Assembly (NCBI GenBank): GCA_003049485.1
Contig: PYST01000380.1
Location: 1 to 34,784, forward strand
Direction of reading: 5' to 3'
Source of the DNA: Ophioceras dolichostomum
Lineage: Eukaryota > Ascomycota > Sordariomycetes > Magnaporthales > Ophioceraceae
DNA: 34,784 nucleotides
Positions 19,444 through 27,741 of this stretch are shown piece by piece. The position numbers and the translations under genes were made by a program. The notes beneath the pieces were generated by a model. That model was not told the origin of the DNA, made no database searches, and worked only from the letters and a program-made list of their open reading frames with translations. The stretch's first letter is position 1. Each line of letters starts with the position of its first letter.

Positions 19444-22162
19444 AGACGACACTGTGTGCTCTTCTCTCAAACCACTTGATTCTTTGCCAGACCCTGCCCT
19501 ATCTGCCGCCCTCGGCTCGCCTCAGCCTTGCCGCCACCTCCCAGCAGTACCGTGGCCTGATCTATCAGACGCCGCTTGCTTTCCGCCACCTCGACCTTAC
19601 CGAAGTCAAAGCGGCCAGGTTCGAGATCGACCCCATCGATAGAGGTCTTGGGGTATGGCACAACACCCAGTTGGATGAGCATCAAATTACGGAAGATGAG
19701 TACGTCGCTACCTACGTGTCATATATGCCTTCCTTACCTGCCTACCTTTCCTCGCTGTGGCCTACTCTAGCTCTACGCATACGTCCGGGCTACTTACTAG
19801 CAGATTCATCATCGGCTGACCTGCTTCGATCGCCACACAGGTTCTACTCTGGCCCGCTGCGCGGCATCTTCTCGAACCTCTCCCGCGGCCGTCTGCTCTC
19901 GTCGGTGCAGACGCTCATCCTCGATGGCCTCTCCGTGTCGGCCGAGCTGGTCCACGACATCCTCACCTGCCCGGAGTTCAACATCCGGATCCTGTCGCTC
20001 CGCGATGTCAGGAACCTGAACGAGCGCAAGCTCCAGCAGGCCCTCGTGATGGCGTGCCGCCCGGGCAGACCGGACGGCACGCCCAAGCTCAAGGGCCTAT
20101 ACATCTTCAGCCAACGCGATGATCCGCCCAAGTCCGCGTCGTCCGCGCCGTGCTCGCCGTCTCTGTCCCCCACGCGGACCCCCGAGTTCTACTCCCGCCC
20201 GCAACAGCGACAGCAGCAGCCGACCTGCGGACAGAATGCCGTGGAAGACGATAGCGACGACAAGGTCGCCGAAGACGCGTGGTACGTGCGGCGCGGCAAG
20301 ATGCTGACGCGCAAGGTCCTCCCGGAGTGGGCTCCCACCCTGGCCGCGTGCCGCGGCATGATCGGCTTCGACGCGGTGCTCTGCACGGGGCCCCGGCACG
20401 TCAACTCGCCCGCGCACGGTACGGTGTCCCTCCCCGACGGCGGGGAGGGCAACGGCAACGGAGGCAACGGCCGGGCCCCGCTCTTTGCCGTGGCCACGCA
20501 CGCGCTCGGCGGTTGCGCCGGCTGCGGCGACGCGCCCGAGGGCGCCACGGTGTGGGGCCAGCGACGCCGCGAGCGCGGCCGCGAGTGCGAGAGCGCCGAC
20601 CCGGACGCGGAGTTCGACTACCCACTGCTCGCCCCCGCTCCGCTGCACTCCAGTAACCTGAGGGCGGCCTGCTGCCCCTCCGGCGTGTCGCTCGAGCACA
20701 CGGCTCTCGTAGGCGGCGGCGGTATTGTCTCGCAGCAAGCCGCCCCGCGCTTCATCGCGCGCTGCTTCGACTGTCTGAAAGATCGGTACTGCTGGAGCTG
20801 CCACCGCTGGTGGTGCGAGGCCTGTCACCCGGAAGGCGTGCAGGCCCACCACCACCACAGCAGCGGTAACGGCGGCAGTGATGCGATCGGAAACCCGAAC
20901 ATCAAGGTACGGATCGACGGCCTGTGCGGTGACTGCTAGGATCAGGACGGGATGACGGTGCTGCCGCTAAGCCGCCTCCCGCTGGTGGTGCTGGTGCTTT
21001 TTTGGGCAACAACAACCAGCAGCGACCGCGCATCGTGAGACTTGAGGCTGTCTGTCGTCTGTCGTCTGTCGTCCGCCTATCGTCCAACCCTACTACAGTA
21101 GTAGGACGACGGGGACGGCGACGACGGCGGCGGCGGCGGCTTTGAGCCCCATGGAATGCGGGGCCGGCGGCAGCGGCGGCAGCGGCGACAGCCCTGCCAC
21201 TCCGCCTCCCTCCTCCTTTCCCTAGCATCATCACCGCCCAGGATCCGGATGGTATACTTTCCTCCTTCATGCCTGCCTGCCTGCCTGCCTGCCTCATTAG
21301 CCAAGAATCAAGATATCAAGAGACAGACATGCGCGCACCTTCGATGACTGGGTCCAGAAGAATTGTATGGGAATCGTTTGTATCCATCCATCCGCCCCGC
21401 CCTCTTTTTTTGTCTGGTCGTCGTTTGGATGTCGTTCGTCTTTCTCTCGCGCGCGTTCCCCCCCCCCCCCNNNNNNNNNNNNNNNNNNNNNNNNNNNNNN
21501 NNNNNNNNNNNNNNNNNNNNNNCCCCCCTCTCGACTTTTCCCCCTGCTCGATTTCCTCCCTCCCTTGATCGCTCTGCAGTTTTTCGCTACCTTGCGGACT
21601 TCTCGGGGTGTGTTGTCGCTTTGTGTCGTGGAACTTGCGCTAACGTGTCCGAATTCTGTTCTGCTTGATAGTCTCCGGGTGTGGCGAAGAGCTGCTGGGA
21701 ATGCGGCCAGAATGTAAGTGTTGCGAGTCATCCAGCAGCAGCGAAGGGTTTTTTTGACACAAGAGTGGTCGCTGACTTGCCGATTTCCACCCTCTCTCTC
21801 TCTCTTGCAGTGCCATGAGTGCATCTCGAAGACTCAGCTAGTGTGCAGGAGCTGCAGTGGCGGCTACTGCATCATCCACAACGAAGGCTCGACGAGTACT
21901 TACGTAGGTCTTCTCGCCCCCTACCCTCTTGGCCCCTGAGATTATAGATTAGTTGTAACTCGTCTTCCGTGGTGATTCTTTCGCTAACTTAAACTCTCGA
22001 CCTTCCAGTGCGATTGTAAGACATTTTCCATTATGTGCTAATAAGTTGACACCTCGCTCGTTCGTTTTGCTCTCTCTCTCCCTCGTGCTGACTTGGCGAT
22101 CGGGAAATCCAGGGTGCTCGAGACGCGGGCGGCGAATTCGCCGTTCCACGGTTCGCAAGTGA
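19365..22162 (+). CDS. F-box / C-terminal zinc-binding protein, six exons across an assembly gap
   Basis: This is a probable SCF ubiquitin-ligase substrate adaptor. Supported exons: 19365-19699, 19841-20906 (or a little further), 21672-21713, 21811-21903, 22009-22015 and 22113-22162. With donor 20907 all phases agree and the product is about 530 residues. The N-terminus has a (Thr)10 run encoded by ACG repeats. An F-box-like segment then follows (LPYLPPSARLSLAATSQQYR, FRHLDLTEV). After intron 1 (141 nt, restoring TEDEFYSGPLRGIFSNL) come leucine-rich segments (VQTLILDGLSV, IRILSLRDVRNLNERKL, KLKGLYIF). The C-terminus is Cys-rich: CFDCLKDRYCWSCHRWWCEAC, KSCWECGQN, CHECISKTQLVCRSCSGGYC, HNEGSTSTY and CDWCSRRGRRIRR, likely zinc fingers. 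Without splicing, the main frame ends at 20939 (IDGLCGDC). The join across 20907-21671 is unsure, because an N gap lies inside and an extra exon may be missing. Confidence 0.82.
19413..19442 (+). repeat. (ACG)10 trinucleotide repeat coding for poly-Thr
   Basis: Ten ACG codons in a row near the start of the F-box gene give a Thr10 run, followed by AAG ACG ACA. Pure codon repetition suggests a length-variable microsatellite. Confidence 0.9.
21471..21522. other. Assembly gap (52 N) inside a poly-C tract
   Basis: Fifty-two Ns are flanked by 13 C on the left (21458-21470) and six C on the right (21523-21528). The gap lies in the presumed second intron of the F-box gene. The true length and content are unknown, and the C run may be a polymerase or assembly artefact. 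Confidence 0.95.
22009..22015 (+). other. Inferred 7-nt micro-exon of the F-box gene
   Basis: TGCGATT sits between a CAG acceptor (ending 22008, branch-like GCTAACTT at about 21983) and a GTAAG donor (22016). Upstream exon 21811-21903 ends in phase 0. TGC GAT T joins to GG from the exon starting at 22113, reading Cys-Asp-Trp-Cys-Ser. This creates a CxxC zinc-ligand pair (CDWC) right after HNEGSTSTY and leads to a stop at 22160. Splice signals and phase are seen; use in vivo is inferred. Confidence 0.7.
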
Positions 22163-24278
22163 GGCCCCGGAAACGAGGCGTCAGCTCCGGGCGGGAGACG
22201 GCTTGGGGGAACAGAAGGACGAAAGTGTCAGTAACGGGTATAGGTTTTTAGTTGGAAGCCGGCTTGGTTTGTTTGTTCTCGAGTGTTCTTTCCTACCTAC
22301 ATTTTTTCTTGTTTGCTTTTTCTTCATGATTTCTCTCCCTTCTTCCATGATTCCCCACTCTCGGTATCGGAACGCAAACACTGTTTCCCCCCACTCTATA
22401 CTTTTTAACCTCGGGTCTTTTCCGACTTTCTACGAACTTGGCTCGGGTCTCCCCCGACTCGTTCATTTGCAGTCTTTCTCGGTTATTATTATGTCTATCC
22501 TATTCTCTATCTCTCTTGTCTCTCCCACCTCTGGATTGGCTAAGCAATAGTCCCTTCGATATTTCATATACTACTCTAGTAACCTTCAACGAATCATGAC
22601 AAACGTTGTCTCGAAGGGGCATCCACTCGAGCCGAGTTGTAGCTTCGTGATGAGTCGTACCTAGTGCCTTCTCTACCTAGTCTCTTTTGCCTTCTTTCCA
22701 CCCACTTCGGAGTGGCTTGGTAGATCGCCGGAACTGTGGCTGGCCTGTCGGAATGGTGTGGGGATGTCTTTAATGCCTTCTTTGCCTCGTCTTGTTCTCA
22801 GGGTTCAAAAGGGTTTATTTGTTGCTGCTGCTACTGCTCGTAGGAGATACCCCTGCATGTTTCAAGTCCCTCAAGGCTTACGACGACTCTTGACGCCCAC
22901 CAGCACCAGTCAGGTTCGGAGTATCTCTGGAAAGGCTAGTGAATATATGTTCACAATTAAATTCGAGCCTGTCTCTTCTGTTGTGGTCGACGGCCTCTCC
23001 AGCGCCCCGCACCTGAGGAAACCACAGCCACTGCTTCTCCCGAGGCAGCGGACCTGTGATAGCCTCTGCAGCCTGACCTGGGTGTGCGTGGCTGTCTCCT
23101 AACTCCATTGCGGCTCCTCGGCAGCACAGGAGCACTCTGCGGTACTTGCCTTCGCGATGGACGGTTACGATGGATAGGGAAAGGGTTTCGATAGTAAACA
23201 AGCGTCATTGTGGGCAGACAGAGACGCAAGTCGGGAAAGAGAGCCTGATCTGTTTCGGAGATCATCATTGCACCCACCTTCCCAACTTCGACCGCACAGC
23301 GTATGTCTGTTTGTACATTGACTTGATTGGGGTAGTTTCGAAGATGGGCAACAGGATCCGTCCAATCGATTCCAGACCATCACAACATAGTACGAGCAGA
23401 CTCGCTCGTCGTAGCCAGCGGACTACTAAAGCCACCAATGGCGGACGGAGGTAGGTAGAGGGGGGAAACGAAGGGCTCGCCACAGCAATAAAGCGAGACG
23501 CGTCCGATGTGGGGGGTTTGCATTGCATTGACCTCCCTCCGGCACACCGTAGATGTTCGCGCCAAGCCTTCCGGTTTTCTGGCACTCCTCAGCCACCACC
23601 CTCATGACGACACACCCAACGATGTTTTTCCCCCTTGGAGATGTTGGTACCAGCGTTGTAAATGGAAGACACCTCATTGGCGGTGTTGTAGTCTGTCTTT
23701 GCGGGGACATTGACGAAGACTCTCCACGACAGTGAAGGATTTTCTAAGTGTAAGTCAAGCGGCACTATTAGGAGCAGCCCCTTCCCCCCACAACCCGAAC
23801 CTACCAGGTTTAGCTAACAAAGATGCGCAATGATGAGGATCAACAAGCAAATCACACTTCGGCATTTTGCGCTGTTCCACCCAAAGCACGAGCAGGTGAG
23901 GGCTCACGGGAGGGTGCATGGCAGCCACAGAAGAGGGATGAAGGAAGGGGAAGTAGAAACCATTCTGTTTCCCCTCCCGAAACAGACATCGCCCTGGTCG
24001 GAAAGTGGGAAGATCGCAGTCACAAGCACCAGGGGGGAGCACAGAGATAGCCACGCCTCACAAGCTTCCTTGCCACGCAATGATATTCTCCGACTCACCT
24101 GGCCCCATGCCTTTCACCATGTGCAGATGATGGCTTGGGCTTGGCAGGAGTGTTGACGACGACGACGAGAGGGGCCAAACATGGGTCCGGCGGAGGGAGG
24201 TAAAGGCATAGCTAGGGAGGGATATCTGATCTCATCATCGATGAACACTATGAGCGAAAGAGTTAGAAGATTTGTGAA
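22163..24278. other. Intergenic region
   Basis: No gene, RNA gene or repeat family is recognised over about 2.1 kb. A T/C-rich plus strand at 22290-22520 is probably 3' UTR or flank of the F-box gene. CTACCTAGT-type motifs occur at about 22657-22682. Open frames of at most 115 codons on both strands are unremarkable. Confidence 0.5.
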
Positions 24279-24287
24279 TATAAGAAA
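24279..24287 (+). promoter_or_regulatory. TATA-like element of the dioxygenase gene
   Basis: TATAAGAAA lies 188 bp upstream of the ATG at 24467. The intervening leader is rich in C/T (CTTCTTTCTTCGTCC type, about 24360-24425), a common feature of fungal core promoters and leaders. The motif is degenerate relative to TATAAA, so confidence is moderate. Confidence 0.45.
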
Positions 24288-24466
24288 GCCTTCAGGATCC
24301 TCAAAGATGTTGTTCTGTTTCTGCTCCTCATCCAGCCATCCACTGGTTCATCTTTCACCCATTACCACCTTCGATTCTTTCTTCGTCCTTCTTCGTTTCC
24401 TTCTCGTCCTTTTTTGTCACTTCCAGTCGTTGATCCGCATATCCTATCCTCTTGAACAGCAACACA

Positions 24467-25752
24467 ATGCACTTCTCCACCTTCCTCGCGGCCGGCGCCC
24501 TCGCGGCCGCCTCGCTGGTCAGCGCCCACCCGGGCCACGACCACAGCAAGGAGCAGGCGGTCCGTCGGGAGTTCCTCAAGACCTCCAAGCGGTCGCTGGG
24601 CCACTGCGCCGAGAAGTTCCGGGCCCGCGGCATCGAGGCCCGTTCGGTCCAGCGCCGCCAGCAGACGGCCGGCAAGCTGATGAACAAGAAGAGGCGAGGT
24701 ATCAACAACAAGCAGCGCGGCATCAACAACAAGAAGCGCGGCCTCGACGCTGTGCTCAACACGTCCCACCTGTCGACCGAGGGCTACACGGCCGACACGG
24801 GAGCCGACGTGCTCTTCGCCAGCAACAGCTCCTGCATCCTCAGCCCCGAGGTCACCGTCGGCCCCTACTACGTCGCCGGAGAGTACATCCGCAAAGACCT
24901 CACCGAGGAGCAGAAGGGCGTGGACCTCACTGTGGACATCCAGGTCGTCGACATCAACACCTGCGAGCCTGTGCCCAACGTCTTCGTTGAGATCTGGAGT
25001 AAGTTATAGCTGGAAAAAAAAAGAAAAAAGAAGAAAGATAACCACAAAGTAGTAGAAGTGTGATGCTGACTGACAACGAACAAAGAACAGACTGCAACAG
25101 CACCGGCGTCTACTCAGGCGTCGTAGCCAGCGGCAACGGCGACTCGTCGGACGAGTCCAACATCTCCGCCACCTTCCTCCGCGGCGCCCAGCAGACCGAC
25201 GCGGACGGCGCGGTGCAGTTCCAGACGCTGTTCCCCGGCCACTACACGGGGCGCACGACGCACACGCACGTGCTCGTACACCACGCCAACGCGACCTCGC
25301 AGGCCAACGGCACGCTGATGGACGCGACGGCCTCGCACATCGGCCAGATCTTCTTCGACCAGGACCTCATCACTGCCGTCGAGGCCACGGGCGTATACGC
25401 GGCCAACGCGCAGGTGCTGACCACCAACGCGGAGGACTCCATCCTGGCCGAGGAGGCCGCCGCCAACTCCGACCCGGTCGTGCAGTACGTCCTGCTGGGC
25501 GACGAGGTCGAGGACGGCATCTTCGCCTGGATCGGCTTCGGCATCGACCCGTCCGCCGCCAGCACCGCCAGCGTCGCTACGTACCTGTACGCCGAGGGCG
25601 GCGTCGCCAACGCCAACTCCGGCATGGGTGGCAGCGGTGGCGGTGGTGCCGGCGGTCCCCCCAGCGGTGCCCCTGGTGCCCCGGGCTCTAGCTCCACCTC
25701 AGCGGGCTCGGCCGTGAGCAGCATTGCAACTAGCGGCGCTGCTCGTCGCTAA
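24467..25752 (+). CDS. Secreted intradiol ring-cleavage dioxygenase
   Basis: This encodes an extracellular Fe(III) dioxygenase of the protocatechuate 3,4-dioxygenase/catechol dioxygenase fold, expected to open catechol-type rings between the hydroxyls. Exons 24467-24998 and 25091-25752 flank a 92-nt intron (GTAAGT...ACAG) and give 397 residues. The start ATG at 24467 (cacaATGC) begins a signal peptide (residues 1-20, ending VSAHPGH). A basic propeptide-like stretch at 72-93 repeats a seven-residue KR-rich unit three times. Iron-ligand candidates are all present: Tyr135 in TVGPYYV, Tyr229 in FPGHYTGR, and His235/His237 in THTHV. VEIWNCNSTGVYSG is created exactly by the splice. The C-terminus (about 345-397) is Gly/Pro/Ser-rich, common in secreted fungal forms. 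Natural substrates (lignin- or plant-derived aromatics, tannins) are inference. Confidence 0.93.
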
Positions 25753-26091
25753 GGCCTTTCAGGGATGGTGATGTGAGGTTGGAGGGAGGATAGATAGATG
25801 CAAGGGCAAGAAGAGCTCTGGTTGATATAAGCAGACAGAACATTGTATATACAAGGGGCAAAGATTGGGACAGGTAAGGGAAGGAATCGGAATGGATGGA
25901 CTTGGCCCGGCTTTGGTTTGGATCGGCTTTGGCTTGGTTTTGATTTTTGTACATACATAACTTCCCATCCCCAACAGCCAAGGGCTTCCTTCTCAAGGGA
26001 GAGAGGTCAGAGATTCATGAATACCCCGGTAGGGTAGGAAGATAGGGACCTAGACATTGCACAAGTTCATGTTGCTTACTGCTCTCCAAAC
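25753..26091. other. Convergent intergenic region
   Basis: This is the 3' region shared by the dioxygenase (plus) and ARP6 (minus). A run of GGCTTTGG/GGTTTGG-type units is at about 25909-25940, and TACATACATA is near 25951-25960. No coding signal. Confidence 0.6.
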
Positions 26092-27741
26092 CTAACCAAT
26101 GTCATCAACCCCAAGGCCCGCCGCGAACCTCCTCGCAACCCACCCCCCGCCATGCTCCTCATACTCCTGCTTCGTAACCGCCAACCTAGCAGCAACCGCA
26201 CCCCCGCCCTGCCTCGCGAAAGCCGCCGCGCCCGCCCACGTGCTAGTAATTGGATCCGCCGGCCTCGCGACGCGCACGATGCACTCGTCGGGGACTAGCT
26301 GCACGACCTCCTTCTGCAGCCGCTGTATGAAGCCCTCGAACAGCGCGTTGCCGCCCACGACCACTATGTTGGCCAGCATCCCCGGCCACAGGCCCACGGG
26401 CAGCTCCGCGAGCGACTGCATCACCAGCTCCGGCAGGCCCGGCTGGCGCGCGCCCGTGTCCGACGGGTTGAACAGGAGCTCGGGGACGACGAAGCGCTCG
26501 TTGCGGAGCGTCAGCACGTCCTCTTCTTCTACTGCTGCTGCCGCCATGGATCCAGATCCTCCACCGCCGGCGGCCTGATGCCGTCTTGCTTTGGCGGCGG
26601 CCGCGCGCTGCGCCGCGTCATACTCGCGCACTATGCCCTCGGACCTGGCGTGGAAGTCGGGCAGGACGTAGTCCCTCGCGATGCCCGCCCCGGAGACGTA
26701 GTCCTCCCTCCGGTCGCCTCTCGTGCCCTTCCACGTCTTCTCCAGGTCGCCCCTGAAGTCCAGCGACACGTAGCACGCCTTCTCCTTCATCTCGTTCACG
26801 ATGTACGTGTCGTTGCGCATGTCGTAGTGGCGCAGGCTCAGCAGGCGCGTGAGGTAATTGGTGAGGAACTTGCCGCCGACGTTCATGCGGCGCGACGCGG
26901 AGTGCAGGGGCCGGCCGCGCAGGATGGGTGTCACCGTCGTGCAGGAGTAGCCCGAGTCGATCAGGAGGATCACTTCGGCGGGGAGCTGGGCGACCGCGTT
27001 GGCTTCGCGCGGGGTGCGGAATATGCCTTGGATGTCGTGGTAGGCGTTGAAAGTTGGGCCTGGGGAGGGAAAGACAGACAGATAGTGGTCAGTACCTGGA
27101 GAGAATGGTAGGTAGGTAGGTATCCTCCCCTGCTTGGGGTCCCAGGATGTAGATAGATAGAATAGGGAGAGAAAGTGTAGGTGGGTAACCAAGGTAGGGT
27201 AACCAAGGTAGGGTAACCAACCTATCCCGCGATAATAACTAGCAAACCCAAACTCCTCAAACACGACCTGGTCCGTGTTCGTCTGCAGCGCGGGCAGCGA
27301 GTTGGGCTGCTCGACCAGCACGAGGCGCGTCTCGGACGGGTCGCACCTCTGGGGCGCCTTGTCGTCGAAGAACTCGCGGTCCCATATCTCGCGCTGCGCC
27401 TCCCAGTTGACGATGAAGCCCTTCTCGACCGGCCGGCGGAACGCGATCTCGCCGTAGTCGCGGCACTTCTCCAGGGCGGACCCGATGTACGTCTTCTTGT
27501 GACGGTCGCGCGCGATGCAGTTCGGGATCACGCGGGGTTGCTCCTCGGTGGCCTTTTTCCTGGCCGCCCCGGGTCCTTCCGCTCCGGCCTGGGTCTCTGC
27601 GGCCTCCGTGGCATCGGTATCGGTAGGTGGTGGGTCGGTCGTGACGAAGCCGGCTTTTATTGTGTATGCGCCGTTGTCTAGCACGAGAGTGCGGGATGGT
27701 GGGGGAATCACGACGGCTCGTGACTTTCGGCCGCCAGCCAT
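26092..27741 (-). CDS. ARP6: Actin-related protein 6 (SWR1 chromatin-remodelling complex subunit)
   Basis: Arp6 is a nuclear actin-fold subunit of the SWR1 complex, which exchanges H2A.Z into nucleosomes. Exons 27741-27222 and 27059-26092, with a 162-nt intron, give 495 residues. Seen motifs: the phosphate-binding TLVLDNGAYTIKAGF (18-32), NCIARDR, YGEIAFRRPVEKGFIVNWEAQREIWD, FEEFGFASYYR, the Arp6-type AYHDIQ, LLIDSGYSCTTVTP (second nucleotide loop), GGKFLTNYLT, KEKACYVSLDF, ARDYVLPDF and GNALFEGFIQRL. Two extra loops are visible: an Ala/Thr/Glu-rich insert near residues 35-68 and an Ala/Gly-rich one in the region preceding EEEDVLTLRNERF; these make it longer than yeast Arp6. The intron donor is a weak GTTGGT embedded in a tandem repeat. 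The intron has no stop and is a multiple of three, so an unspliced 549-residue form is formally possible, but its sequence is not actin-like. Confidence 0.94.
   Translation of the reverse strand: MAGGRKSRAVVIPPPSRTLVLDNGAYTIKAGFVTTDPPPTDTDATEAAETQAGAEGPGAARKKATEEQPRVIPNCIARDRHKKTYIGSALEKCRDYGEIAFRRPVEKGFIVNWEAQREIWDREFFDDKAPQRCDPSETRLVLVEQPNSLPALQTNTDQVVFEEFGFASYYRGIGWLPYLGYPTLVTHLHFLSLFYLSTSWDPKQGRIPTYLPFSPGTDHYLSVFPSPGPTFNAYHDIQGIFRTPREANAVAQLPAEVILLIDSGYSCTTVTPILRGRPLHSASRRMNVGGKFLTNYLTRLLSLRHYDMRNDTYIVNEMKEKACYVSLDFRGDLEKTWKGTRGDRREDYVSGAGIARDYVLPDFHARSEGIVREYDAAQRAAAAKARRHQAAGGGGSGSMAAAAVEEEDVLTLRNERFVVPELLFNPSDTGARQPGLPELVMQSLAELPVGLWPGMLANIVVVGGNALFEGFIQRLQKEVVQLVPDECIVRVARPADPITSTWAGAAAFARQGGGAVAARLAVTKQEYEEHGGGWVARRFAAGLGVDDIG
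27186..27221. repeat. 14-bp tandem repeat at the ARP6 splice donor
   Basis: The unit AACCAAGGTAGGGT (plus strand) recurs about two and a half times and abuts the minus-strand 5' splice site at 27221-27220. On the transcript strand the intron begins GTTGGTTACCCTACC and repeats GGTTACCCTACC. Confidence 0.85.

Noticed and set aside
20097..20858. 253-codon minus-strand frame
   Set aside because: It is antisense to the F-box coding exon and lacks recognisable motifs.
24452..24466. Earlier TTG start for the dioxygenase
   Set aside because: ATG at 24467 directly begins a textbook signal peptide; TTG initiation is not expected in a fungal nuclear gene.
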